A stretch of DNA of 64,000 nucleotides from assembly GCF_011193355.1 (NCBI RefSeq), contig NZ_CP049780.1, positions 2,906,169-2,970,168 of the forward strand, given 5' to 3'. Made by a program: the position numbers and the translations under genes. The DNA is from Streptomyces sp. JB150. Lineage in GTDB: Bacteria > Actinomycetota > Actinomycetes > Streptomycetales > Streptomycetaceae. This document shows positions 54,517 to 63,114 of this stretch, piece after piece. A model generated the notes under the pieces. That model saw only the letters and a list, made by a program, of their open reading frames with translations. It made no database searches and was not told the DNA's origin. Within the stretch, counting starts at the first letter, position 1; every line of letters starts with the position of its first letter.

Positions 54517-55347
54517 TCAGGGAGCGATCGGCAGCTGCCGCTTGTGCTCGGTGAGCCGGTACCGGCGCACGATCGCCTCGAAGGCGGGCTCGGCGACCGG
54601 CTTGCCCTCCAGGAAGTCGTCGATGTCGTCGTACGTCACACCGAGCGCGTCCTCGTCGGGCTTGCCCGGGTCGAGGGTCTCGAGGTCGGCGGTCGGGGTC
54701 TTCCAGACGAGGGAGTCCGGGGCGCCCAGCTCGGCGGCGACGGCCCGCACGCGCCGCTTGGTGAGCCCGGTCAGCGGCACGACGTCGGCGGCGCCGTCCC
54801 CGAACTTGGTGAAGAACCCGGACACGGCCTCGGCGGCGTGATCGGTCCCGACGACCAGCCCGTTCTCCGCACCGGCGACCGCGTACTGCGCGATCATCCG
54901 CTGCCGCGCCTTGATGTTCCCGTGCACGAAATCCTGGTGGTGCGCGTCCCGGAAGACGGTCCCGCCCGCCACGACGGCCTCCAGCGCCGCATCACTCGCG
55001 GGCTTCACGTCGACGGTCAGCACCCGGTCGGCCCGGATGAACTCCAGCGCCCGCTGCGCGTCCGCCTCATCGGCCTGTACGCCGTACGGCAGCCGCATCG
55101 CGAAGAACGTCGCCTCGCCACCGGCCTCCCGCACCCGCTCCACCGCGAGCTGGCACAGCCGCCCGGCGGTCGACGAATCCACCCCGCCACTGATCCCCAG
55201 CACCAGCGCCCGCAGCCCCGTGGACGTCAGCCGCTCGGCCAGGAAAGCCACCCGCCGCTCGATCTCCTCCCGAGCGTCGAAGGACTCGCTGACCTGGAGC
55301 TCGTGGGCGATCTGCTGCTGCAGGGCTATGGGCGTCGGGTCGGTCAC
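54517..55347 (-). CDS. nadE: NAD+ synthase (ammonia-dependent type)
   Basis: Last step of NAD synthesis: amidates deamido-NAD with ATP. The 276-residue protein lacks a glutaminase domain, so it is the ammonia-dependent form. The PP-loop GISGGVDSS (residues 51-59) and the [43 protein letters not shown] segments are intact. GTG start at 55347 follows GAGGAGAAG. Downstream of it begins the accessory region. Confidence 0.93.
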   Translation of the reverse strand: MTDPTPIALQQQIAHELQVSESFDAREEIERRVAFLAERLTSTGLRALVLGISGGVDSSTAGRLCQLAVERVREAGGEATFFAMRLPYGVQADEADAQRALEFIRADRVLTVDVKPASDAALEAVVAGGTVFRDAHHQDFVHGNIKARQRMIAQYAVAGAENGLVVGTDHAAEAVSGFFTKFGDGAADVVPLTGLTKRRVRAVAAELGAPDSLVWKTPTADLETLDPGKPDEDALGVTYDDIDDFLEGKPVAEPAFEAIVRRYRLTEHKRQLPIAP

Positions 55348-55472
55348 GGCTTCTCCTCACTCGGCCCGCGGGGCGGGCCACAGACATGTGTGGGGGGACA
55401 ACAGCACTCTAGATTGCTCACCTGAGGATCCGATCTATCAAGACGCCATTGACAGCCTTCACTCAGGCCCGC

Positions 55473-55517
55473 GTCCACTGACGTTCCCGTCAGCTACTGC
55501 TCATCCCATACGGAAGC
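55473..55517. repeat. Integrase-trailer repeat, copy 1
   Basis: About 45 bases beginning GTCCACTGACGTTCCCGTCA match, with about seven differences and one gap, the sequence just past the second integrase fragment (59350-59395). It suggests an additional integrase 3' end was once here. Confidence 0.55.
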
Positions 55518-55610
55518 GCTTTCGGACAGCGCCTGGCAGGACCTTCCGACTTGCAGTTGCTTACATGATCTTGAGCGACACGCTTGCGGTCGCTGCAGGC
55601 ACACTGACTT

Positions 55611-55857
55611 GAACGGGCCCCCTCCGTCCAGAACCAGATCAACCGCGGCAGCGACGCGTTTCATGACCTTCGCCATACGGCGGCGACGCTGCTCCTGGAG
55701 CAGGGAATCGCACTCGTCGTCCTCAAGGAACTCCTCGGCCACGCCCACATCGGCGTCACCGCCACCGTCTACACCCGCGTCCGCCTCTGCCTCCAGCACC
55801 AAGCCATCAACGCCCTCACCAGCACCCTGAGGCCGGACAGGACCCCTGTTGGCATCC
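55611..55857 (+). pseudogene. Tyrosine-recombinase C-terminal fragment
   Basis: About 80 codons of the catalytic end of a phage-type integrase: FHDLRHTAATLLLEQGIALV (His-x-x-Arg), LKELLGHAHIGVTATVYT with the catalytic Tyr, then a VRLCLQHQAINAL helix. A stop (TGA at 55605-55607) cuts the frame just upstream, and the whole N-terminal and first catalytic Arg half is missing. Confidence 0.78.
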
Positions 55858-56037
55858 TGCCAGCCGGTTTCGCTCCACTTCCTCCCACAACGCCGACGGC
55901 CCCACGAGATGCCTCGTGGAGCTGTCGCCGTCCGGCGGCGTTGCCGTCAACGCCCCTGGGGACCCACCCGAAGGTCCTCGCATGGCACTCCAGAAAGGAC
56001 ACTGAAAGGCGGTCTACTCGACAAATTTCGGGGAAAG

Positions 56038-56505
56038 TCAGAACGAATTCAGCATGGCCCCACTTAGACCAAGATGAACGCCATTAGCGATCTCCACCAA
56101 CTTCTCCGGAATTTGCCGATCCCGCACTACTCGAACCAGACCGGAACTCTCATCGAACAGCACCTCCCAGTTTGATCGCGCGATCGATACGGAGATACCT
56201 GCCTCAAGTGGCGGGACATCCAGCTCCTCGGTCACTCTGCCACTCGCAGAGCTTGGGAGCTTCAATTCCGCCCGCCGCCACGACTCCTTCGGTAGATAAC
56301 CCCATACGTAGAAAGCGCGACCGGTGTCCACTGCGACCTGCAACTGAAGGGTGTCAGCGACGAGACTCGTACTCCCTCCGCCACCTACCAGCCAAGTCAG
56401 GTCGTCAGAGTTCCGTAGCTGGAAGGTGAACCCTCGGTCCGACTCGGAGTAGCGAAGTGTGCCCGCCAGCGGGTTCACCGCTTGACAGGTAAACGTGTGC
56501 GCCAT
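56038..56505 (-). CDS. Probable immunity protein of the orphan toxin tip
   Basis: A 155-residue acidic, soluble, beta-rich protein with no known motif (FTFQLRNSDDLTWLVGGGGS, VAVDTGRAFYVWGYLPKES). GC is clearly lower than in core genes. The ATG at 56505 lies 3 bases after the stop of the toxin-tip frame on the same strand, the hallmark arrangement of polymorphic toxin and immunity genes. Function inferred from position only. Confidence 0.6.
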   Translation of the reverse strand: MAHTFTCQAVNPLAGTLRYSESDRGFTFQLRNSDDLTWLVGGGGSTSLVADTLQLQVAVDTGRAFYVWGYLPKESWRRAELKLPSSASGRVTEELDVPPLEAGISVSIARSNWEVLFDESSGLVRVVRDRQIPEKLVEIANGVHLGLSGAMLNSF

Positions 56506-56508
56506 TCT

Positions 56509-56775
56509 CTACCTGACGAAGTTGAAGTGGAGGATGGTGTTGGTGTCGACAACCAGTTCCCAAGTGCCAGATTTCCCATTCATGGCACCTGGAGGGTCCC
56601 ACCCGACTGCCCTAGCAGCCCCTCGCGGGTCCAGCTTCGGCCGCTTCCTTCCATGATTTCACGGACGACCTGAGCGGAACCCATGTACGGCCGCACCACT
56701 CTGCTGTCCTTGGTCACGTCACTGAAGTGATTCGCCACCGTCCGCGTCATCTTCAGATCATCTGCATTAATCTTC
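56509..56775 (-). pseudogene. Orphan polymorphic-toxin C-terminal domain, frameshifted
   Basis: The minus strand encodes a typical toxin tip: INADDLKMTRTVANHFSDV, RPYMGSAQVVREIMEGSG in one frame, then after a shift near 56605-56615 the closing MNGKSGTWELVVDTNTILHF, FNFVR in another frame. It resembles the nuclease-type tips found on LXG, YeeF-like and Rhs toxins. There is no N-terminal carrier; at 56775 it abuts plus-strand element genes. Confidence 0.68.
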
Positions 56776-56776
56776 G

Positions 56777-56939
56777 ATGCCAGCGCGACCTGGCGGCCGG
56801 GCTCAAGCCCGGGGCGATGGTCCGGCCGGTGGAGCTGTTCGCTACCCCGTGGGCGCGGATCTTCAACGGTCAGCTCCCCGACGGCGTCGCCTACCGCGCC
56901 GCCCGCTTGGAGCTGGTCGCGGCGGAGGCGGTCCAGTGA
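56777..56939 (+). pseudogene. C-terminal fragment of a small element protein
   Basis: About 53 codons (AAGLKPGAMVRPVELFATPW, then RIFNGQLPDGVAYRAARLELV) resembling the C-terminus of a short conserved protein that precedes traB in AICEs, as I recall. The 5' part is missing where the frame meets the toxin-tip fragment. Its stop overlaps the next GTG. Confidence 0.55.
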
Positions 56940-57127
56940 CCCGCCCCGACAGCCAGGGGCCGCAGCGGAGGCTGCACGTGCTGCGCCCCTTGCCGGGCAC
57001 CAAGGGCAAGGCGACGTTCGCCGCCTCGGGTGCTGTACTCGCCCGGCTCGGCCTGACCCCAGCGGACGCGGCCGGGCTGGATCTGACCGAGATGCTCCGC
57101 CTGATATCCGATACCGAGGGGGACTGA
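56936..57127 (+). CDS. Small element protein (unknown)
   Basis: A 63-residue protein (LHVLRPLPGTKGKATFAASG, then LTPADAAGLDLTEMLRLISD). The GTG at 56936 overlaps the preceding stop, and the next gene starts 2 bases after its TGA. Part of the transfer operon; function unknown. Confidence 0.6.
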   Translation: MTRPDSQGPQRRLHVLRPLPGTKGKATFAASGAVLARLGLTPADAAGLDLTEMLRLISDTEGD

Positions 57128-57128
57128 C

Positions 57129-58541
57129 GTGGAGGACCTGACCGACCGCGCGCCGCAGGTGCTGCTGATCGTGGCCGTGCTGGCGGGCGCGTGGATGCTG
57201 TGGACAATGGTGCGCTGTATCCGTGCCGACCAGGGCACGCGGGTCAGCATCCGGCAGGCCATGCGGGTTCGCTGGGGCTGGGTACGGCTGGCGCGGATGG
57301 CCGGACTGACGGTCACCGACAAGACCCCGGGCCTGCTGGCACAGATCACCGCGCAGAAGGACAGTCCTGCCCCCGCGCACCGGGTGCTGACTCCCAGGAT
57401 CAAGGTCAAGCCGGACCGGTTCGGCGTGATCGTGCGGGCCAGGACGCTGCCGCAGGTTGGTCTGGAGGAGTACCAGAGGGCGGCGCGATTCCTGGCCGAC
57501 GCCTGGCGGTGCACGCGGGTCTCCGTCCTGCCGGACGGGCCCGGCCGAATGGTGATCCGTGGCGTGCGCTCCGACCCGTTGACCACGCCGACCGAGCACC
57601 GTCCCACCGGCCGCCCGCTGGATGAGGTGTCGCGCTGGGAGCTGGGGGTGGACGAGTACGCGGCGCCAGTGTGCGTGTCCCTGGCGAATGTGCCGGGGGT
57701 GACCGTGGCCGGCACGCCTGGCGCGGACAAGACCTCGGCGGTGAACAAGTTCGTCTGTGACCTCGCGCCGTCGACGGCCGTGCAGATCGTGGGCTTCGAC
57801 GGGAAAGTGTCGCGGGCCTCGGAGGGCGACTATGCGGACCTGGTCAAGCGGATGTTCGCATTCTGCGGTGACGACCTGGACGAGGCCAACGCGCTGTTCA
57901 AGCGCCTGGTAGCGCTGCGTCGGCGGCGGTCCTCGCTGATCCGCGACGTGCTGGGCGTGGAGAACATGTGGCACGTCGGCCCCTCGCGGCTGTGGCCGCT
58001 CACGGTGGTGCTCATCGATGAGGCGCACACGTTCTTCCGTGAGTACAAGGGCGGCGACGCTGAGACGAAACGTTGGGCCGCGCTGACGGCGGAGAACGCC
58101 CGGCTGATGGAGGACCTGATCAAGTAGGGCCGCAGCGTCGGCATCCTGGTGATCCTGATCAGTCAGAAGTCCACCGGGGATGCCATCCCGACGTTCATCC
58201 GCGGCGTGTGCCCGGTGGGGCTGTCGTTCGCGCAGAAGACGGTGGAGGCCGCGGTGGCCGCGCTGGGTGACGACATCCGCAACTGGCCCGATGCCAGCCC
58301 GGTCACCTTGCAGGACCCCGCCTATGTCGGGGTCGCGGTGATGGCGATGCAGGGCCGCCCCGGCTTCACCCGCATCCGCACTCCGTACGTCTCCGACGCC
58401 GCCCGGATCGCGGAAGCCACCTCCCATCTGACCGCCGACCCCGCCCCGTGCCTGGACGCCCTCCTCGATGCCAGTGGCCATACGAACCCCGGCGACGACG
58501 ACGGGCCGGACGGTCCGGCCGTCTCCCTGACCAAGCCCTGA
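57129..58541 (+). pseudogene. FtsK/SpoIIIE-type DNA translocase (TraB-like), nonsense-mutated
   Basis: About 470 codons in one frame broken by a TAG at 58125-58127, just before GRSVGILVILISQKSTGDA. It matches AICE translocases that move double-stranded DNA between mycelia. Two hydrophobic N-terminal residues stretches (LLIVAVLAGAWMLWTMV) provide the anchor. Walker A reads GTPGADKT, with Asp in place of the last Gly of GxxGxGK, and Walker B VVLIDEAHTF is kept. The stop and damaged P-loop indicate loss of function. Confidence 0.8.
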
Positions 58542-58579
58542 ACGCCTCCGATCCCACGCCCCGAGAGGAGGTTCCGCGC

Positions 58580-59002
58580 ATGGCGGAGGAACCGTTCACC
58601 CGGCGCACCGTGACCGTGGTCATGGCGGTCATCGCGGTCCTGGCCTTCGTCTTCTCCTTCGGCAACGTCTGGGCGCTGGCCCTGCGGCTCGGCGTCCCCC
58701 CGCCCTATCGCCCCGCTGATCGCCCCCTGGTGGACTTGTCCGTGGTCGGCCTCCTGGTCGCGCTGCGGTTCCTGGCCCTGCGCGGCGTCCCCGAGGCGGA
58801 GCTGAAGGCCGGCACCCGGCTGCTGCACCTGTGCGGGCTGCTCACCCTCGCGCTGAACACCGCCGAACCCCTGCTGGCCGGACGCTACGACCGCGCCTGC
58901 CTGGACACCGTCGCCCCGCTCCTGCTCCTGGGCTGGGGCCACGTCGGCCGCGCCTCCTCGCCCACTTCCACACCACCGCACAAGGTCGCAGGCTCCACAT
59001 GA
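58580..59002 (+). CDS. SpdB-like DUF2637 membrane protein, C-terminus truncated
   Basis: A 140-residue protein with about four hydrophobic segments (VTVVMAVIAVLAFVFSFGNV, VDLSVVGLLVALRFLAL, LLHLCGLLTLALNTAEPLLA). SpdB proteins help plasmid or element DNA spread within the mycelium. GAGAGGAGG precedes the ATG at 58580. After WGHVGR the normal continuation is gone and a nonsense tail runs to a TGA that is in frame with the integrase fragment, pointing to a deletion fusion. Confidence 0.75.
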   Translation: MAEEPFTRRTVTVVMAVIAVLAFVFSFGNVWALALRLGVPPPYRPADRPLVDLSVVGLLVALRFLALRGVPEAELKAGTRLLHLCGLLTLALNTAEPLLAGRYDRACLDTVAPLLLLGWGHVGRASSPTSTPPHKVAGST

Positions 59003-59335
59003 CAGCACAACGGGCAGGTTTTCACCACAGCGCAGGGCAGACAGATCGACCCGACCAACCTCACCCGCACCTTCACCACGCTCCTCCGCAATGCCGGCCT
59101 CCGCCGCATCCGATTTCACGACCTCAGGCACTCGACCGCGACCCTGCTCCTGGAGCAGGGAGTCGAACTCGTCGTGATCAAGGAGCTCCCCGGTCACGCC
59201 CACATCGGCGTCACCGCTACCGTCTACGCCCACGTCCGACTCCGCCTCCAGCGAGATGCCATCGACACTCTCGGTACCGCGCTCGGCGGCCGGGAGACCA
59301 CCAAGACGGTCGGCTCCGACGGGGACGAACCGCCC
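59003..59335 (+). pseudogene. Tyrosine-recombinase C-terminal half
   Basis: About 110 codons of an integrase: FTTAQGRQIDPTNLTRTFTT, IRFHDLRHSTATLLLEQGVE, ELPGHAHIGVTATVYAHVRL (LGH changed to PGH, catalytic Tyr kept). It begins right after the SpdB stop with no start codon. A related fragment lies at 55611-55857. Confidence 0.8.
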
Positions 59336-59349
59336 CCTGCACCGCCCTC

Positions 59350-59395
59350 GTCCACTGACGTTGCCGTCAACTACTGCCGTCACCCACGCAGAAGC
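59350..59395. repeat. Integrase-trailer repeat, copy 2
   Basis: Counterpart of the 55473-55517 repeat, here in its natural place after the integrase reading frame and before its terminator. Confidence 0.55.
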
Positions 59396-59423
59396 CCCGC
59401 CAGGACGCACCTGACGGGGCTTC
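59391..59423 (+). terminator. Terminator of the integrase remnant
   Basis: GAAGCCCCG pairs with CGGGGCTTC (9 bp), with one mismatch and a further CAGG/CCTG pairing around a 5-nt loop. It is followed by a short T-rich stretch (TTCATCTTTG). Confidence 0.7.
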
Positions 59424-59471
59424 ATCTTTGTGTTCGCAACTTACCCGCTGGCACGCTGCGGGGCTACGGCC

Positions 59472-59876
59472 TCATGCCCCAGAGAATCTCACAAAGAGAT
59501 CACGGTCACGCCAGGAATCGGAGAAGGCGTCCAACATGGCCTCGTAAAGCCGAATATTGCTGACGTCCCCTCGAGGGTCTCTGATCCTTTCTTCGACCGC
59601 CTCCCGGACAGCCTCCCAACGCAGCACATGCATCAGGAAAGAGACCGTTTCAACTACACCTTCCTGGGGGGAATCGATCAGAGCAATCACGCGACTCTCG
59701 AATTGTCCTCTCAATTCAAGGTTCCTCTGCAGAATCGCGAGAGCACGCTCCAATCCCGGCTCGAGTTCTTCTGCGCCGCAGGTCTCCTCTGCAGTAGCTA
59801 GGACCCCCTGGACGACCTGCATGAACTCTGCGACCGGATCAGCAGCTAGGCCGCCACGCCTCGATGTACTTCCCAT
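59472..59876 (-). CDS. Probable immunity protein of the Rhs toxin
   Basis: A 134-residue acidic helical protein (DPVAEFMQVVQGVLATAEET, LERALAILQRNLELRGQF, MLDAFSDSWRDRDLFVRF) without known motif. The ATG at 59876 lies inside the last codons of the Rhs gene (38-base overlap), and GC is lower than in core genes. Position right behind a toxin tip is the evidence for an immunity role. Confidence 0.62.
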   Translation of the reverse strand: MGSTSRRGGLAADPVAEFMQVVQGVLATAEETCGAEELEPGLERALAILQRNLELRGQFESRVIALIDSPQEGVVETVSFLMHVLRWEAVREAVEERIRDPRGDVSNIRLYEAMLDAFSDSWRDRDLFVRFSGA

Positions 59877-62800
59877 CAGCACCAAGTCCATTCCTATTGA
59901 AGGCATCCACTGCCGCCTTCTGAGCGTGAGCACCGTAAGGCTGATAATGACCAGACTTATTGTCGAGGTACACGACTTGACCACCCTTGGTCTTGAACTC
60001 TCCGGCAGCCAGCACGTCCCTGCCCTGAGCGAGGCTCACATGGCCAGCCGTTCGCTTCCCGATGACGAGCTCACCATCGCTGGTCACCACGTATGCATAG
60101 TTTCCCGAGCGAGAGAGAACGGTGCCAGGAGCAATCGGCTTGAACCACTCCGGCGTATCTTCCGGAATCAAGTTCGAGAAAGAGGTGGGGTCAGGGCCCG
60201 CTCCGCTGTTGTGAACGAGTACCGGAGTCTGCCCCGCCAGCACATAGTACGTGTGCAGGTCGTCAACGGTGAGGTTGTAAGTCCGTGCGTGCCTGGTGAA
60301 CGCGCGGTTGGCCGTGACGATGACCGTGTCGCCCTTGTCGGTCAGCAGGGTCATGCCCGGCTTAAGGTCTCTCGCCTCGACCCAGAGCAGCGCCGACGGG
60401 GACCAGAAGGGGTGCTCGTGGGTCGCCGTGAGCTTTTCGACGCCGTCCTCTGTGGCGATGGACAGCTCGTTGAAGTATTTGTCTTCCTCGGTGACGATGA
60501 GCCGGGTGACTCTTCGTGGTCCCGACTCGCCGGTTTCGGGGTCGGTCGCCAGGACCTCGTCACCGATTTCGACGTCCTCGATATCCTTGGTAGTGCCGTC
60601 GGCCATCTGGACATCCGTGCCGGCCAGGAAGCATCTGCAGTCGTACTTCACACGGGCGCCACGGGCGCCAAGGTAGGTCACAATCGACTGAAAGCCGATA
60701 TTGCCGCAGATCGGGCAGGTGTCAATGGTGTTAATTTTGTCGACGTGCTTCCAGCCGTCGTAAAAATTGCGGAGTGCGCCGCATTCATCGATCGCGCTCG
60801 TGCCTGCTGTGCATCGCTCTCGGAAGTACAGCTCGACCATCAGCTCATAGCTGAGATCACTGAAGTAGACACCGTTCCGTTGCAGCTGACCCAAACTCGG
60901 AAGCTTGTGCTGATACTGCTTGTAAATCTTCGCCGGCGGGAGAGCAGGCTTGCCGTCGCCGAGGTCGACGACGACGGCCTGCACCCCTCTATCACTGGCG
61001 CCTCCGTCACCGCTGCTGGACGACGGGGATGGGTACTTCGTCGAGCCGGTCTGCTGGCCGTAGCCGTCACAGATGTCCTTCGGGCACAGACCAGTGGGGT
61101 CGCTCTTGCTGACCGGGCTGTTGTTGCTGTAGGCGTACCCATTCATCTGGAGCGGATCGGTGATCTCGATGATGGGGTCCGCGGACAGGAACCGCCCCGA
61201 GTTCTGGTCGTACTCCCGCGCCCCGATGTGCGTCAGCCCGGTCGCCGCGTCGTCGATGCCCGTGCCCAGGTAGCTGCGCTTGTTGGGCCAGCTGGCCGGC
61301 TTCGTGCCGCGGATCTCGCCGTACGGCTTGAAGGAACGGCGGGTGATGGCCTGGCCGGAGGCGATGTCCACCGAGGTGTTGGCGGTGTTGAGGTGGTCGG
61401 CGAGGAGGACGCTCAGTTTGTGGCCGGTCGTGGCCGCGTTGGTGGTCGTGCGGACCACCGTGGGGGCGCCGGCCTGGCCGTAGGAACGCGAGGCCCGGGT
61501 GATGGTGCCCGTGCTGTTCGTCGTCAGTTCCGTTTCGCCCAGGTAGAGGGTCGAACCGGTCGGTGAGTTCTCCAGGAGGCGGTTGCCGGCGGCGTCGTAG
61601 ACGTACGTCGTCTTGGTGCCGTTGTCGGTGATCGCGTCCAGCTTGTTCTCGGGCGTCCAGTCCAGGGTCTGGTCCCGGTCGTGCAGGTCGCGGATCCTCG
61701 TGTTGCCCGTCGCGTCGTACGAGTACGTGCTGTCCTTGCCCGTCGGGGTGGAGGCGATCGACGTCATCGTGTGCGGGTGGGCCAGGTAGGGCGCGGTCGT
61801 GCCGTTGCCCGTGACCTGCTTGCCGTAGCCGTAGCGGTAGGTGACGTTCTTCGTCGCGTCCGCGGTGTCGTGCTCCGTCATCGTCGCGCGGTTGCCGATC
61901 CAGTCGAAGGTGAACGACTGGCGGTAGGCGGTGTCACCGGTGGAGACCGTGGCCGGGTCGGGCGCCGCGGCGGCGAGCGACTGGGTCAGCCTGGGGTCGG
62001 GCGTCGCCGCGTCCGTGGCCTCGTCGGGCGCGTCGGCGACCGGACCGGCGGATGGCGCGTAGTCGGCGCGATAGCCCCAGGTGGTGCCACCTGCCGCCTT
62101 GCAGCAGGTGCCGTTCCCGAGGGGTGTGATGTTGGACGTCCAGGCGTGCGTCAGCTCGCCCATGGCGTCGTAGGTGAAGCACTGGGTGTCCCACGTCCTG
62201 GTGCCGCTCGCGCTCACCAGCTCGCGCATGCTGGACGTGATCGTGCCGGAGACGTCGTAGGAGTATCGGTTGTCCGTGATGCGGTGGGTCGCCGTTTCGC
62301 GGTCGGCCACGGTGCGCTGGAGACGGCCGGTGCTCGGATCGATGAAGTTCGTCGTCCACACGCGGTAGGGCTGCGCGGCGGAGACCGTGCGCAGGGCCTC
62401 GCCGAAGGGCGAGTAGGTGACGTCCGACGTGTACCAGGTCAGACCCGAGGTCGACTCCGGGAGGCCGTCGGTGTTGTAGCGCGTGACGACCTTTTCCCGT
62501 GCCAGGCCGCCCTTCTCCGGCAGAGTGACCGACTGCGGCTTCCCTGTGGGCGTGTACGTATAGGTGTACGCGTACGTGCCGGAGAGGCCCGTCGTCATTG
62601 AGTTCGCCGGGATGACGGTCTCGCTTCGGGTGACGTTGTACTCGGCGTCGTACCCGTTGACGCGGTTGACGTAGTCGCCGTTCGAGGTACGTCTGATGGA
62701 CTCCGCCGGCTTGCCGATTCCGCCATACGCCGAGTCGTAGGTGAACGACTTGACGGGGGTGGCCGTCGCGGAGCCTTCCCGCACGTGACGGATACGGCCG

Positions 62801-62919
62801 AGGGAGTCGTACTCGGTGAACGTCTCCTGCCCACGGGAGTTCTTGACGCGGTACGGGCGGTCGGCCTCGTCGTACCAGGTCTCCGTCGTGCCGGTGTCGG
62901 GGTCGGTGGTGGACGTCAC
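59839..62919 (-). CDS. Rhs-repeat polymorphic toxin with pretoxin-HINT domain, 5'-truncated
   Basis: A 1026-codon frame. Residues 1-600 are Rhs/YD repeats (YDSLGRIRHV, YTYTYTPTGKPQ, YVYDAAGNRLLENSP) closing with the core motif YLGTGIDDAATGLTHIGARE...GRFLSADPI. A spacer holds a possible zinc knuckle CPICG. A PT-HINT autoprotease spans about 761-905 (CFLAGTDVQMADGTTK, HEHPFW, ending VLVHNS), and the last 121 residues are the toxin tip (ending GHYQPYGAHAQKAAVDAF). The open frame continues to about 63050 without a start or signal, so the secretion end is lost. Confidence 0.8.
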   Translation of the reverse strand: MTSTTDPDTGTTETWYDEADRPYRVKNSRGQETFTEYDSLGRIRHVREGSATATPVKSFTYDSAYGGIGKPAESIRRTSNGDYVNRVNGYDAEYNVTRSETVIPANSMTTGLSGTYAYTYTYTPTGKPQSVTLPEKGGLAREKVVTRYNTDGLPESTSGLTWYTSDVTYSPFGEALRTVSAAQPYRVWTTNFIDPSTGRLQRTVADRETATHRITDNRYSYDVSGTITSSMRELVSASGTRTWDTQCFTYDAMGELTHAWTSNITPLGNGTCCKAAGGTTWGYRADYAPSAGPVADAPDEATDAATPDPRLTQSLAAAAPDPATVSTGDTAYRQSFTFDWIGNRATMTEHDTADATKNVTYRYGYGKQVTGNGTTAPYLAHPHTMTSIASTPTGKDSTYSYDATGNTRIRDLHDRDQTLDWTPENKLDAITDNGTKTTYVYDAAGNRLLENSPTGSTLYLGETELTTNSTGTITRASRSYGQAGAPTVVRTTTNAATTGHKLSVLLADHLNTANTSVDIASGQAITRRSFKPYGEIRGTKPASWPNKRSYLGTGIDDAATGLTHIGAREYDQNSGRFLSADPIIEITDPLQMNGYAYSNNSPVSKSDPTGLCPKDICDGYGQQTGSTKYPSPSSSSGDGGASDRGVQAVVVDLGDGKPALPPAKIYKQYQHKLPSLGQLQRNGVYFSDLSYELMVELYFRERCTAGTSAIDECGALRNFYDGWKHVDKINTIDTCPICGNIGFQSIVTYLGARGARVKYDCRCFLAGTDVQMADGTTKDIEDVEIGDEVLATDPETGESGPRRVTRLIVTEEDKYFNELSIATEDGVEKLTATHEHPFWSPSALLWVEARDLKPGMTLLTDKGDTVIVTANRAFTRHARTYNLTVDDLHTYYVLAGQTPVLVHNSGAGPDPTSFSNLIPEDTPEWFKPIAPGTVLSRSGNYAYVVTSDGELVIGKRTAGHVSLAQGRDVLAAGEFKTKGGQVVYLDNKSGHYQPYGAHAQKAAVDAFNRNGLGADGKYIEAWRPSC

Positions 62920-62959
62920 CCTGCCGCGAGCGTCGTAGACATAGGACCAGGTGTTTCCG

Positions 62960-63051
62960 GCGGGGTCGACGACAAGTCCGCACTCACCGGTTCCGGAACG
63001 CAGATCATCGGTCCCACGACGTACTGGAAGACCCGTATCGCCATCGGCTGA
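62960..63051 (+). pseudogene. C-terminal tail of an unidentified plus-strand gene
   Basis: About 30 codons (SALTGSGTQIIGPTTYWK, TRIAIG then TGA) ending 15 bases before a convergent terminator, as a genuine gene end would. Upstream the same frame runs only antisense to the Rhs gene, so the tail looks cut by the junction of the accessory region. Not identified. Confidence 0.35.
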
Positions 63052-63066
63052 GGCATGATCGGCCGG

Positions 63067-63100
63067 GGAGGGGCCTCGCCTGTGCGGGCGAGGCCCCTCC
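63067..63100. terminator. Strong hairpin terminator of the LysR gene
   Basis: A perfect 14-bp stem (GGAGGGGCCTCGCC and complement) with a 6-nt loop, 15 bases beyond the LysR stop and also downstream of the plus-strand tail; it can serve both strands and marks the edge of the core chromosome. Confidence 0.85.
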
Positions 63101-63114
63101 TGCGTGTCACTGTG

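Larger units (their letters stand above)
56776..59423 (+). mobile_element. Remnant of an actinomycete integrative and conjugative element
   Basis: Plus-strand genes in the order usual for AICEs (pSAM2-like): small transfer-region proteins, FtsK/TraB translocase (pseudogene), SpdB-like DUF2637 membrane protein (C-terminus lost), then an integrase C-terminal fragment and its terminator. The replication (rep), excisionase and integrase N-terminal portions are missing between SpdB and the integrase fragment. Confidence 0.75.

Noticed and set aside
56580..58481. A 633-codon minus-strand gene over the TraB region
   Set aside because: Only its last 60 codons (the toxin tip) look like protein; the rest is the shadow of the traB pseudogene.
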